The translations under genes and the position numbers were made by a program. DNA of 64,000 nt from BOG-932 sp965276835 (GTDB lineage: Bacteria > Pseudomonadota > Alphaproteobacteria > BOG-932 > Roseiterribacteraceae), in assembly GCA_965276835.1 (NCBI GenBank), contig OZ255631.1, forward strand, positions 5,084,001-5,148,000, written 5' to 3'. Shown one piece after another: positions 34,261 through 43,509 of the stretch. Within the stretch, counting starts at the first letter, position 1. Each line of letters begins with the position of its first letter. The notes under the pieces were generated by a model that searched no databases, was not told where the DNA came from, and saw only the letters and a list, made by a program, of their open reading frames with translations.

Positions 34261-35190
34261 ATGGAACTGCGCCACATGCGCTATTTCGTGACGGTCGCCC
34301 AGGAGCGAAACTTCACGCGCGCAGCCGAGCGATTGCACATGGCGCAGCCTCCGCTCAGCCGGCAAATCCAGCAACTCGAGGACGAGCTTGGGTTGCCCTT
34401 ACTCGATCGCGAGAGCCGGCCCCTCAATATGACCGAGGCCGGCCGATTGTTCTATGAGCAGGCGACTCAGTTGCTTCAGCGGGTTGAAGGCCTCCGCGCG
34501 ATAATGCAGCGGCTAAAGTCGGCGGAGCGAGCGCGATTCGTGATTGGCTTCGTGTCATCGACAATCTATGCGGCGCTGCCAGACCTGATTCGGAGGTTTC
34601 GCGCAGCGGCACCAGAGGTCAACCTTAGTTTGGTCGAACTCGTCAGCCTCGACCAAATCGCCGCGCTCAAGGATGGTCGGATCGACGTCGGCTTCGGACG
34701 GATTCGCTTCGATGACCCGCTGGTTCGCCGTGACGTGCTCCGGGAGGAGCGCCTTGTTGCCGCCCTGCCGCACGATCACGCCTTATTGCAACACGAAGGA
34801 CCATTCAGCTTGGAGCAATTGGCGAGCGAACCGCTCATCATCTACCCTAGCCAGCCGCGGCCGAGCTATGCCGATCAAGTGATTTCACTTTTTCAGGACC
34901 GCGGGCTTGAACCGCGCGTCGAGCATGAGGCACGTGAGTTGCAGACGGCAATCGGGCTCGTCGCGGCAGAAGTCGGCATCGCGATCGTACCGACATCCGT
35001 ACAGCGGTTGCGTCGGGATGATGTAGTTTACCGTGAACTCGACGATCCCAGCGTAACCTCACCAATCATCATGAGTCGCAGGGCCCACGATCATTCGCCA
35101 CAGTTAGCACTGATGGCTAAAGTAATCGTCACCGCTTATCGGGATTGGGGCTGGCCCGTGCCGGTCAGCCTCCGTGACGAAATCCGATAA
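34261..35190 (+). CDS. LysR-type regulator of the ben-cat cluster (CatR/BenM-like)
   Basis: A 309-residue LysR regulator starting MELRHMRYFVTVAQERNFTR, with the winged-helix motif RAAERLHMAQPPLSRQIQQLE. The effector domain (ARFVIGFVSSTIYAALPDLI, then DQIAALKDGRIDVGFGRI) resembles the muconate/benzoate-binding CatM/BenM group. GGAGGAAG precedes ATG 34261, so an in-frame ATG 96 bases earlier is rejected. It diverges from catB. It is expected to activate the cluster with cis,cis-muconate or benzoate as coinducer. Confidence 0.87.
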   Translation: MELRHMRYFVTVAQERNFTRAAERLHMAQPPLSRQIQQLEDELGLPLLDRESRPLNMTEAGRLFYEQATQLLQRVEGLRAIMQRLKSAERARFVIGFVSSTIYAALPDLIRRFRAAAPEVNLSLVELVSLDQIAALKDGRIDVGFGRIRFDDPLVRRDVLREERLVAALPHDHALLQHEGPFSLEQLASEPLIIYPSQPRPSYADQVISLFQDRGLEPRVEHEARELQTAIGLVAAEVGIAIVPTSVQRLRRDDVVYRELDDPSVTSPIIMSRRAHDHSPQLALMAKVIVTAYRDWGWPVPVSLRDEIR

Positions 35191-35572
35191 TTCAAAGCGG
35201 TGACCCCGGCCGGAGATCCAAGAGGGCTACTTCGCCTTCAAGGATCTGCCGAGCGTGCTCGAATTTGCCGTCTATGGGCTCGGCGTGTGGGGGGGGCGCG
35301 CATGGACATCGCCACCTTGCGCGACCTGTCGCAGCTCGACGGGCTTGGTCGGTTTGCGGTCGCGGCGATCAAGACGCTCGAAGCATCGACCCCCCCGGCC
35401 TAATTTGCGGCGTCTTAGGACGACTGGAGACCTGGGAAATTTCAGCCACCTCAGGTCTCTCGCGCACGCAAGGTATCGCAGGCAGCGAGTTGCCGCAGCC
35501 GTAGGGTCTCGGCTACACCCGTCTGCCTTCGGAGGACAAGCTAGCGCGTCTTTGACCGCCAACTACGCCCAT
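35191..35572 (+). other. Degraded gene remnant past the LysR gene
   Basis: The stretch 35217-35402 holds coding-like pieces in two frames, YFAFKDLPSVLEFAVYGLG and then MDIATLRDLSQLDGLG with RFAVAAIKTLEA. The frame switches at a run of eight G at 35289-35296. I cannot name the family. From 35403 to 35572 I see nothing. Confidence 0.3.
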
Positions 35573-35932
35573 TTATTGTATGGGCACATCGTTGTCTGCG
35601 ACCTTCGCGGAAACTTCGAGAGTTTCTCCTAGGTGATGGATGCGCATCGTGGGGAACTGCGGTAGCTTGACCAACAATTCGAGTTCACCACCGACCGCCT
35701 CGACGTAACTCCGCAGGGTCGATAGGTACATATCAGTCTGTTTTTCGATCTTCGAAACGGACGGTTGTTTAATATGAAGAGCAGCGGCGACGTCGGCCTG
35801 GGCCTTGCCTGCAATCTGTCGCAGTTGGCCTAGGCCTTTGACCTCCTGCTTGAGTTCCTGATATCGCGTCTCAACGCGCTTCTGCCGCTCGGGCGGAAGC
35901 TCAGCGATAATCTGGTTCAGATTCCGGCCCAT
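35573..35932 (-). CDS. HigA-type antitoxin (Xre family)
   Basis: A 119-residue protein with a helix-turn-helix (LRQIAGKAQADVAAALHIKQ, then PSVSKIEKQTDM) near residues 37-68. The C-terminal part is beta-rich (GELELLVKLPQ). It lies one base downstream of the toxin gene and would bind and neutralise it while repressing the operon. Toxin before antitoxin is the HigBA order. The position beside the integrase end of the ICE suggests it stabilises the element. Confidence 0.8.
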   Translation of the reverse strand: MGRNLNQIIAELPPERQKRVETRYQELKQEVKGLGQLRQIAGKAQADVAAALHIKQPSVSKIEKQTDMYLSTLRSYVEAVGGELELLVKLPQFPTMRIHHLGETLEVSAKVADNDVPIQ

Positions 35933-35933
35933 C

Positions 35934-36305
35934 TCACTTTCTCTTCTTTACGGCTTTCAGGCTTTCCAGATGCAGGGAAAACCGGAAGTCCGCCTTTGCG
36001 ATAAGCCGGTCGTAGAAGCGCTTCTGACTTCCGCCAGATTTGTCGCCGGCGACAAGCAGGATCGCCTTTCTTCGCGGGTCGAAAGCGAAGGCCGCCCGCC
36101 ATTCGCCGTCCGATGCCTCAAATCTCAGTTCCTTCATATTGGCGTACCTCGAACCCTTCAGCGTGTCCGCGTAGGGTCGGCCAAGCTGCGGACCGTAATC
36201 GGCAAGCAGTTTGGCGACGGCCAGCAGCGCTTCTTGCACGGCCGCTTCGAAGGCCAGAAACTCCACCTCGAACGCATCATGAAACTCAACGTCCCACGTG
36301 GTCAT
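35934..36305 (-). CDS. HigB/Gp49-type toxin (RelE superfamily)
   Basis: A 123-residue protein of the phage-derived Gp49-like HigB family, an mRNA endonuclease. It reads VEFHDAFEVEFLAFEAAVQ, LGRPYADTLKGSRYANMKELR, WRAAFAFDPRRKAILLVAGDK and KRFYDRLIAKAD. The basic core matches the family. It ends one base before the antitoxin start, which keeps their synthesis coupled. Intact. Confidence 0.85.
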   Translation of the reverse strand: MTTWDVEFHDAFEVEFLAFEAAVQEALLAVAKLLADYGPQLGRPYADTLKGSRYANMKELRFEASDGEWRAAFAFDPRRKAILLVAGDKSGGSQKRFYDRLIAKADFRFSLHLESLKAVKKRK

Positions 36306-36320
36306 TATATAGCTCTGAGG

Positions 36321-36623
36321 CTATGTCAGGTCAACGGGAAGAAAGCGCGGCGCGGCAGGGGACGCTGTGGTGACCCGCCGGCAGGTCTCGGCCCAGGCGT
36401 CGAGATCGTCGACTGCGTAGCGGACGTATTTTCCGAACTTGTAATACACGGGGCCGCCACCGACAGAGCGGTAACATTCGAGCGAATGGGCTTCCAATGC
36501 GAGATAGCGCGCTGCGGCCTCGGTGTCGACAAAACGGATGGGACCGGCGTCCTTCACGAACTTTGCGTGCTTGAGGATATCGAGCGGGGGCCAGTGATTT
36601 TCCAGGTTCGGATCACGCGGCAT
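36321..36623 (-). CDS. Excisionase-like helix-turn-helix protein
   Basis: A 100-residue protein starting MPRDPNLENHWPP. The core, VDTEAAARYLALEAHSLECY, GGPVYYKFGKYVRYAVDDLDAW, is an AlpA/excisionase-type winged helix. It overlaps the integrase C-terminus by 11 bases, as recombination directionality factors often do. It may control ICE excision. The long upstream in-frame extension lies inside the integrase gene and is rejected. Start ATG 36623. Confidence 0.75.
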   Translation of the reverse strand: MPRDPNLENHWPPLDILKHAKFVKDAGPIRFVDTEAAARYLALEAHSLECYRSVGGGPVYYKFGKYVRYAVDDLDAWAETCRRVTTASPAAPRFLPVDLT

Positions 36624-38028
36624 TGCTAATCTCCTTATTTGGCACTTCGGACCGTTTCGTGCCGGGCGGAATGTCCCGGTTCTCGCCATTCCGATGTCGA
36701 TATGGCTGGTAGCTGCGGACGCTCGTGCGCGGTCCGGCACTGCCCCCCTCAGGGTTCCGCGCGATTGGCTTCGGCACGACGAACGGCTCGACATTTGCGG
36801 GCGAGGGCGTACAGGTAGACTGATGTGTGGATGGCGGAGGGGATGCGGCGGGGGCATGTCCCAAGAGGGCGGCGCGGCGGGACGCGACCACTTCGGCTGC
36901 CGCACGGACCTGATCGTCCTCGGTGTGAACGTATTCCATGAATTGAGTGACGGTTTTGTGCGCGGTGAGCGCCATGCCGACCTTTATCGGGATACCGGAA
37001 TTCGCGATGTCCGTCGCCGAGCGATGCCGTATGCCGTGAGTACCGACGTGAGCGAGCCCCGCCCGCTCCAGAATGCGAACCCAACCGCCATAATAGGTGT
37101 GCTTCGACATTGGCAGTTGTGGGTCGAACACGGATGGGCAGACGTAGGGCGAGCCCTCGAGACGGGGCGCATTTGCCAATAGGTAATAGGCTTCGGCGCT
37201 GATCGGCTTCGACATTTCGCCGGTTTTGCTGTCAGGCCAGGCGATGCGCCGGTTGTCCAGGTGGACCCATGCCCATTCGAGCAGTCGGATCTCCGACATG
37301 CGGCCGGCAAATTCGAACTGAAGTCTGACAGCGAGGATGATGAACGGATGCTCGAGTCCCTCTGCTTCAGCTTTGTCCAGGTAAGCGTAGAGCTGCCTCA
37401 GTTCCGCGTCGGTGATCAGCCGCGTTCTCCGGCGTCTCGGGAACGTTGGAACATGTCTACAGGGGTTCGAACCGTCCGGTCGAATGCCCCAGATTTCTGC
37501 CATGTTGAACATCTTGCGGATGATACCGAATACCCTGTTGGCAGCGCCGGGGCGCGTCATCAGCTTGGTCATCAGATTCGCGATATCTGAGCGCTTAACG
37601 TCGGCGGCTTTGAGATTTCCGAGTTGCGGAATGATGTGGGCTTTGCCGTAGCCGCGATTGCCGCTAACGGTCGAGGCTTTGTTTCGTGGCTCGGAGTATT
37701 CTGTCATGAAGCGCTCGAATAACTCTTTGACGGTCGGCGCCCGCCGAGCCTCGCGTCTTTCGAGGCTAGGATCCTTGCCCTTGCGAACTTCAGCGAGCCA
37801 GTCCTGTGCGACCAGTCGCGCCTGCTCGACAGTCATTTCTCCAAAACGGCCGATGGCCGGCTTGCGACGCTGCCCGTTGTTGGCGACGTAGGCGATCATG
37901 AAGACTTTGCGGCCTGCCGGAGTGACCTTGAGCAGGAACCCCGGTATCGTTGTGTCGCGCAATTCGTAGACCACCGCCTTCGGTTGGGCAGCATCCGCGG
38001 CAGTCTTTGTAAGCTTGAGTTTTGGCAA
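36613..38028 (-). CDS. Tyrosine recombinase / ICE integrase
   Basis: A 471-residue integrase. Catalytic motifs by pattern: Arg in FAGRMSEIRLLEW, Lys in DSKTGEMSKPI, HGIRHRSATD (His-xx-Arg), His in LTAHKTVTQ and Tyr in FMEYVHTED. The N-terminal arm-binding region LRDTTIPGFLLKVTPAGRK resembles P4-type integrases. An unusual Pro/Ser-rich tail of about 75 residues follows the catalytic core. It starts 180 bases from the tRNA-Leu fragment, with the gene reading away from it. It would mediate excision and integration at that tRNA gene. Intact. Confidence 0.88.
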   Translation of the reverse strand: MPKLKLTKTAADAAQPKAVVYELRDTTIPGFLLKVTPAGRKVFMIAYVANNGQRRKPAIGRFGEMTVEQARLVAQDWLAEVRKGKDPSLERREARRAPTVKELFERFMTEYSEPRNKASTVSGNRGYGKAHIIPQLGNLKAADVKRSDIANLMTKLMTRPGAANRVFGIIRKMFNMAEIWGIRPDGSNPCRHVPTFPRRRRTRLITDAELRQLYAYLDKAEAEGLEHPFIILAVRLQFEFAGRMSEIRLLEWAWVHLDNRRIAWPDSKTGEMSKPISAEAYYLLANAPRLEGSPYVCPSVFDPQLPMSKHTYYGGWVRILERAGLAHVGTHGIRHRSATDIANSGIPIKVGMALTAHKTVTQFMEYVHTEDDQVRAAAEVVASRRAALLGHAPAASPPPSTHQSTCTPSPANVEPFVVPKPIARNPEGGSAGPRTSVRSYQPYRHRNGENRDIPPGTKRSEVPNKEISNAA

Positions 38029-38208
38029 TCCTAACCTCCGATTTAGGTCGAATTTCAGGTGCAGTATGGGCGCACCTAGAGATCCAACCGTGGCGTACGA
38101 CCGGTTAGGACTGGAACACGAGCCGATCTGAAAAGACCAGTTAGTTCAGGTGGTTATAGGGCTCTGGGGGCCTACCGGATAAAGATAGGATAGGCCGTTT
38201 TTCAAAGT

Positions 38209-38260
38209 TCAAAATCCAGTTCCGAGAGGAGTGTCGGTTCGATTCCGACCGCCCGCACCA
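38209..38260 (+). repeat. 3' tRNA-Leu fragment, probable attachment site
   Basis: The segment TTCAAAATCC up to GCCCGCACCA gives the 3' half of a leucine tRNA from the anticodon loop (CAA anticodon in TTCAAAA), with long variable arm and the T-arm GTCGGTTCGATTCCGAC, ending in CCA. The bases upstream do not pair as the 5' half, so it is not a whole gene. A truncated 3' tRNA copy beside a tyrosine integrase is the standard duplicate left by site-specific integration. The intact tRNA should lie beyond the left edge. Confidence 0.72.
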
Positions 38261-38798
38261 CCTTCTTTTTCCTGGTCGACTGTTCAGTCCCTTATTCTTT
38301 CCAAGAAGCAAATGGTCAGGCCTTCGCGGCGTAGCGCCATACACGTAGCAGAGTTAAGACTGGAGGGGTCGCCGACCTCAACAATGCCATTGTCGGCTTC
38401 GTGATACGCCAAAGCATGCAAGGATATCCCTAGCAATGACTTAGCTGGATCGGAATACGCCATAGGGACCTTCGGCAGCCTACTTTCTGCTTTCTGGTGC
38501 GTACTGGGTGAGTGCTGGAAGGCGGCGTCGTGCTAGTAGGCGCGGATGGCGTTGTCCTGGAAAGGCTACAACACTGGTCCTCCATGATCCGGTCTCTCGC
38601 TCGTACGCCTCATAAAACCAAAGCTTACTGGTTCAAATTCTGCCCCCGCAGCCCGTCTCATTTGCGATGAAATACGCTGAAACATGATCTTGCAGTAGGG
38701 CGCAAGGGCAGGTGTCGATGGCAGCCGTCAGCAGCCCGATCAGGCAACCCCGGAACCAAACATTCAGAGGATCGCCCTACCGGCAGCTATGCGCCGAT
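38261..38798. other. Flank between the attachment site and an IS remnant
   Basis: No coding region is supported. There is a degenerate tRNA-like piece near 38620-38652 (GGTTCAAATTC), and stop codons interrupt all frames. The stretch may be the scar of earlier insertions at this tRNA locus. Confidence 0.3.
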
Positions 38799-39531
38799 TG
38801 TGTTGAAAAACTCGACGTTGAAGTCGTCGTGCTGATCTGATTCAGTTTTCCTGGCAGCGGGAGACTGAAGATGATGGGTGATCGAGCGGTGATGCAGGAA
38901 GCGCTGTTCTACGGCTTCAGCCTTGAGGATCACGTTCCGCAGGATCATCTGCTGCGGTTGATTGATCGGTTCGTCGACCTCGGAGGCATCCGCGAGCACC
39001 TGCGGCCCTATTATAGTGAGATGGGGCGTCCCTCGATCGACCCGGAGTTGATGATCCGGATGCTGATCATCGGCTGCTGCATGGGAATCCGCTCGGAGCG
39101 GCGCCTGTGCGACGAGGTGCATCTCAACCTGGCGTATCGGTGGTTCTGTCGGATCGGTCTCGACGGCGCGGTCCCGGATCACTCGACCTTCTCGAAGAAC
39201 CGACATGGTCGCTTCCGCGACAGCGATCTGTTGCGAGAGCTGTTCGAGACCACAGTCCCGCGCTGCATCGCAGAGGGTCTGGTCGGCGGTGACGGCTTTG
39301 CCACGGATTCGAGCCTGATCAAAGCCGACGCCAATAGGCCGCGCTTGGCGGAAGGGTGGCGGGAGGTCGATTGGGAGGCGATGGCAGCTACCCGGCGCCC
39401 GCCTGGGGCGCCGCCACGGATGTACAGCCGAAGTTTGTCTCGAAGTCCGATCCGGCGGCGCAGTGGACCGGTGCCCCAAGGGCCATGCCTTCTTCGCCTA
39501 TCCGCGCTATCAGGCGGCTCCCCATGCCAAA
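38799..39531 (+). mobile_element. Degraded IS1182-like element (5' part)
   Basis: TGTTGAAAAA at 38801 resembles the start of IS1182-family ends. It is followed 60 bases later by the transposase fragment below. The right end is missing: the sequence turns into unrelated DNA upstream of the repeat-protein gene near 39531. Confidence 0.55.
38871..39531 (+). pseudogene. IS1182-family transposase, truncated and frameshifted
   Basis: The first frame reads VMQEALFYGFSLEDHVPQDH, MIRMLIIGCCMGIRSERRLCD, LAYRWFCRIGLDG and HSTFSKNRHGR, the standard N-terminal half of IS1182/ISL4-type DDE transposases. From about 39370 the pattern moves to a second frame (AAWGAATDVQPKFV, region 39400-39450) and then to a third (PKGHAFFAYP, from 39475), where it stops matching. 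At least two frameshifts plus loss of the C-terminal half make it inactive. Confidence 0.82.
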
Positions 39532-39630
39532 ATTTTAACCGCGACTTTAGAAAAAGAGTTTGAAATAATCAGCGCGTACATAATACCAAACCGGCCCAAA
39601 GAGAGCCGAGCGACTAAAAGGGCCAGCGGA

Positions 39631-42600
39631 ATGACAATCACTACGATTTCATCCGGTCAGACCGTTACCAGCAGTTTCATCACCAACGGCAACTCCGAGG
39701 TCGTGCTCTTCGGCGGAATGGTGGTTAGCGCGCTGGTCACTGGCGGCGAACTCGATGTCAAAGGCTCTGCGGTTTCGACGGTAATGTCCCGCGGCAAGGT
39801 GGAAGTTTCTTCGGGCGGACGCGTTGATGGATTGACGATCGGTTCCGGTGTCCTGGGCATTGGATCGGGTGGGATAGCTTCGAATGTTGTTGGGTCCGGC
39901 AGCGCCTTTGTCGGCCTCGTTGAAGGTGGCACGCTCACGACGGCGACATTCTCCGGATTTACCAGCGCCTTCGTGAATACGGGAGGCGTACTGGTCAGCA
40001 CGAGCATGCTGGATGGCGGCTTCATCGATGTTGAGGGCGGGTCCACCAACCATCTTATGCTTCATGATGTCCATGAGGCTGTGTTCAGTGGGACGGTTAA
40101 CGACACGACGCTTTTTGGCGGCGACGAGTCTTTGGTGTCCGGGCGAGCAAGCCACACGATTCTAGCTGACAGCGCCACACAGGATGTCAGCCAGGGAAGC
40201 GTCGCTAGCGACACCACGATAGACTACGGCGCCTCGGCAACCGTTGAAAATGGCGGTCAGACTTCTGGCGTTACGGTTGGCAGCGGGGGCGCCATGACGT
40301 TGGGCGGAGGCGGCCATGCCAGCGGTGTCACGGTTCTGTCCGGCGGGATAATCGTGGTTGATGGCGGGACAGTCGAAGGCCTGAAACTCGAACAAGGGGC
40401 GTTCGAAATCATCCCTAACGTCTCGTCCGGCATGACGGTGACGGGGTCGATTGTTTACGATTCGCAGGCGGTCAGCCGCGGGGGTACGGTCGTCGATTCG
40501 CATATCGTTGGCGGACGGCAGAGCATATTGGGCGGGGCTATAGCGATCGGGACCGTCATCGATGGCCCCACCAGCGCATCGTTTTACCCGGCCACGCAGA
40601 CCATCGCCTCGGGTGGCCAGGCTCGCGGCACGCGCGTTAACCTGGATGGAGAGCAGGTCGTCGACCGTGGAGGCGTCGTGGTGGGCACGGTCGTCTCGGG
40701 TGGTCTCCAGGATATCCAGGGCACGGCCAGCAAAACTACGGTTCATGGAGGTAGCCAGACGGTCGACTCACGGGGGTCGGCTGTCGGCACAGTCATCGTC
40801 GGGAGCGGCGCCTATCAAAGCGTAGCGGGAACAGTTTCGGGGACCACGATCCGAAACGGCGCCGATCAGCAGATGCTCGACGGGGGCAAGGCGTATGATA
40901 CGACGATCTCCTACGGCGGCACACAATATGCCAATAGCGGGCTTGTCAGCGGCACAGTGATCTCTAATGGCGGTCGTCAGGATGTTCGGGGCGGCCATGT
41001 TGTCGGCGTGACCGTGGAGAATGGCGGGATCGAGGTGATTCATTCCGGCGCGACTGTCAGTGGGCTGACGGTGATGAAAGGCGGCGAGCTGGTCCTCGAT
41101 GGCGGCACCACAAAGGGGATCACTCTCAGCAGTGGCGCTAAGGTGATCTACGAAACGCTGTCATCCGGCATGTCGGCGAAGAATGTCGTCGTTGCAAACG
41201 GCCTCTCTCAGACGGTCCTCTCGGGCGCAACTGCCACCGGTACCAGGGTGCTGAGCGGCGGCAGCATCACCTTGGGCGGCGGGGTCGTCAAGAAATTAAG
41301 CGTTGCCAGCGGCGGCACTGTTTATGTTGCGCAAACGCCGCCGCTGGCCGGCTTCTCTGTCGGAAACGGCGTCGAACTGTCCGTCGCGGCCGGCGCTTCA
41401 ACGCGCGACGTGATCGTCAAGCACGGCGGACGGGAGGTGATCGGTTTAGGCGCCCGCGCGAGCGGCACGCGGGTCGCGGGCGGTCTGGGTGTCGCCTACT
41501 CCGGCACCGCCGTGAATACCACGATTCAAAATGGTGGGCTCGCCACCGTCGTCGGAACCGTGTCCGGCACAATCGTTAAGGACGGCGGCGAGCTGGATGT
41601 GACCTACTTCTTCGAAGGTGCCGTCGCCCTAGGCTCGGCCTACGGCACCACCGTGCAGAGTGGCGGCCTCATGACCGTCCAATACGGCGTTGCCAGCGGC
41701 GTGACGGTGCTGAGTGGCGGTGAGCTTCTGATCGAAGGGGGCACCCAAGTAACCGGCGTAACCGTCAGCAAAGGCGGCGTCGAGGCCGTCGGCGCCACTG
41801 GCGTCGTGTCGGCATCCTCCGGAACGGTGCTCTCCAATGTGCGTGTGTTGAGCGGTGGAGAAATCGTCTACGCCGGGGGCCGGTTCGTAAATCTTTCCGT
41901 CGACAGCGGCGCCCTGGAGGCGGTTGCCTCGGGGACGACCCTGAAAAACGCATCCGTGGGCCGTGGCGTCAATCTTATCGTAAATTCTGGCGGCAAGGTC
42001 AGCGGGGTCACGGTGCAATCGGGCGGCACGATCACGCTCAATGGCGGTACGGTGACAGGACTGAAGCTGAAGACGGGCGGCACGGAATATCTCGGCCAGG
42101 GTGCCGTAGGCTCCGGCATTACGGTCAGCAGTGGTATAACCCTCGAGGTCGGCTTCGGCGGCACCGCCAAGAACGTAACGGTCGCCAACGGCGGCAGCCT
42201 GATCTATGCCGGCGGCGCCGTAACTGGCGTCACAGCTAAAAATGGCGGCCAGGTCGGTGTCAGAGATACCGAAATAACGGTGCTCGCCGGCAAGACCAGT
42301 TCAGGCCTGATTGTCTATCAAGGCGGTACCGAAACCGTCTCGGCCGGTGGGACAGCTATAGGCACCCAGATTAGCGGCGGTGATCTCGATCTCTATGGCG
42401 GTAAAGCTGTTTCGGTCACGATAACAAACGGCGGGCAGGCGTACATCTACAACGACGGTGTCGTTAGCGGCGCGACGATCGCGGGCGGTTCGGGCGGATC
42501 GCCGTCGCTGCTTTATGTTTATGGGCTCTGCGTCGCCAGCGGTGTAACGGTCCGCGACGGTGGCGAGCTGCAGGTCGATGGATTTACCAGCGGCGTCACC

Positions 42601-43320
42601 GTCCTCAGCGGAGGAACCGTCGCCTGGAATCTCGGCGCCGTGCTCGAAGATCTAACAGTTCGTTCCGGTGGCGTTGAGGAGCTTTGTAGCGGTGGTGTAG
42701 CGCAAGGCGCCACAATCGGGAACGGCGTCACGCTTAAAGTCGATGGAGAACTGTCCGGCACTGGATCCGCCGTCAATGTAACTGTCGCGAGCGGTGGCAC
42801 GATCGTCAACGGCGGCGGTTTTATCAGCGGTCTGAAAATCGAGGCTGGTGGATCCGAGGTCATCGGCTCTGGTGCCACGGTCAGTAACATCACAATCTCC
42901 AGCGGTGTCGGCATCACAATCTCGTCGGGAGGAACGGTCAGTAATTCAGTCATCTCCGGTGGCAGCGAAACCTTGCTCTCCGGCGGAATTATGAACGGCG
43001 CGGTGGCGTTCGGCGCCGGCGGCCGGTTTACAATCGAAGGCCAAGTAACCGGGCTCCAAATGACGGGATTCAAGACAGGCGCCACGCTTGACTTGGCGTC
43101 GTTCGCACATGCGGCTAGTGAGAAGCTGACCTTCACCGAAAAAGCCACGCATACGAAGGGTACACTGACGATTACGGACGGAGCCCTGAGGGCTAGCATC
43201 ACGCTTTTTGGCCAATATACCGCTGGCGGGTTCAAGCTTGCCGGCGATGGCGCCGGGGGCACGGCAATTACCTGTGCGACCTCAGGCGCAGCCTTGGAAC
43301 TCGCCGTCGGGCGCAATTGA
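39631..43320 (+). CDS. AIDA-type repeat protein, probable surface or secreted adhesin
   Basis: A 1229-residue protein built almost entirely from about 20-residue repeats, SGGxxxxxxVxxGGxxxVxxGG, the parallel beta-helix repeats seen in AIDA-I/autotransporter passengers. There is no classical signal peptide (MTITTISSGQTVTSS) and no C-terminal beta-barrel. Instead the last 90 residues (GRFTIEGQVTGLQM, TLDLASFAH, GTLTITDGALRASITLFGQY, GDGAGGTAI) resemble the C-termini of type I-secreted repeat proteins. Start ATG 39631 is preferred over the upstream frame, which is fused to IS1182 remains. Intact for 3.7 kb. Confidence 0.8.
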   Translation: MTITTISSGQTVTSSFITNGNSEVVLFGGMVVSALVTGGELDVKGSAVSTVMSRGKVEVSSGGRVDGLTIGSGVLGIGSGGIASNVVGSGSAFVGLVEGGTLTTATFSGFTSAFVNTGGVLVSTSMLDGGFIDVEGGSTNHLMLHDVHEAVFSGTVNDTTLFGGDESLVSGRASHTILADSATQDVSQGSVASDTTIDYGASATVENGGQTSGVTVGSGGAMTLGGGGHASGVTVLSGGIIVVDGGTVEGLKLEQGAFEIIPNVSSGMTVTGSIVYDSQAVSRGGTVVDSHIVGGRQSILGGAIAIGTVIDGPTSASFYPATQTIASGGQARGTRVNLDGEQVVDRGGVVVGTVVSGGLQDIQGTASKTTVHGGSQTVDSRGSAVGTVIVGSGAYQSVAGTVSGTTIRNGADQQMLDGGKAYDTTISYGGTQYANSGLVSGTVISNGGRQDVRGGHVVGVTVENGGIEVIHSGATVSGLTVMKGGELVLDGGTTKGITLSSGAKVIYETLSSGMSAKNVVVANGLSQTVLSGATATGTRVLSGGSITLGGGVVKKLSVASGGTVYVAQTPPLAGFSVGNGVELSVAAGASTRDVIVKHGGREVIGLGARASGTRVAGGLGVAYSGTAVNTTIQNGGLATVVGTVSGTIVKDGGELDVTYFFEGAVALGSAYGTTVQSGGLMTVQYGVASGVTVLSGGELLIEGGTQVTGVTVSKGGVEAVGATGVVSASSGTVLSNVRVLSGGEIVYAGGRFVNLSVDSGALEAVASGTTLKNASVGRGVNLIVNSGGKVSGVTVQSGGTITLNGGTVTGLKLKTGGTEYLGQGAVGSGITVSSGITLEVGFGGTAKNVTVANGGSLIYAGGAVTGVTAKNGGQVGVRDTEITVLAGKTSSGLIVYQGGTETVSAGGTAIGTQISGGDLDLYGGKAVSVTITNGGQAYIYNDGVVSGATIAGGSGGSPSLLYVYGLCVASGVTVRDGGELQVDGFTSGVTVLSGGTVAWNLGAVLEDLTVRSGGVEELCSGGVAQGATIGNGVTLKVDGELSGTGSAVNVTVASGGTIVNGGGFISGLKIEAGGSEVIGSGATVSNITISSGVGITISSGGTVSNSVISGGSETLLSGGIMNGAVAFGAGGRFTIEGQVTGLQMTGFKTGATLDLASFAHAASEKLTFTEKATHTKGTLTITDGALRASITLFGQYTAGGFKLAGDGAGGTAITCATSGAALELAVGRN

Positions 43321-43509
43321 GTGCAGATGGCGAGTGCTCGCTTTGGCGGCGCATTCAAAATAATGCGGGAGGAAACGATGCGAAATATCAGTGCTGCAGC
43401 GATCGCTTTAGCGATTATGGGTATAATGAACTCGGGGGCGAATGCAGCGACCGAAACGGTGCTTTACGCGTTCACGGGAGCGGCTGACGGTGCGATCCCG
43501 GAAGCCGGG

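Noticed and set aside
38620..38652. tRNA-like T-arm (GGTTCAAATTC) downstream of the attachment site
   Set aside because: No cloverleaf can be built around it and the T-stem does not pair; at most a degenerate remnant.
39463..39630. N-terminal extension of the AIDA-type repeat protein
   Set aside because: This part of the frame encodes transposase text (PKGHAFFAYP) and then a filler with no repeat pattern; ATG 39631 is the sensible start.
39631..43320. CRISPR-like periodic pattern in the repeat gene
   Set aside because: The periodicity is protein repeats with variable DNA sequence, not identical repeats with unique spacers.
39700..43350. Long antisense frames opposite the repeat gene
   Set aside because: They are Pro/Thr/Ser-rich mirror frames created by the Gly/Ser/Val repeats on the plus strand.
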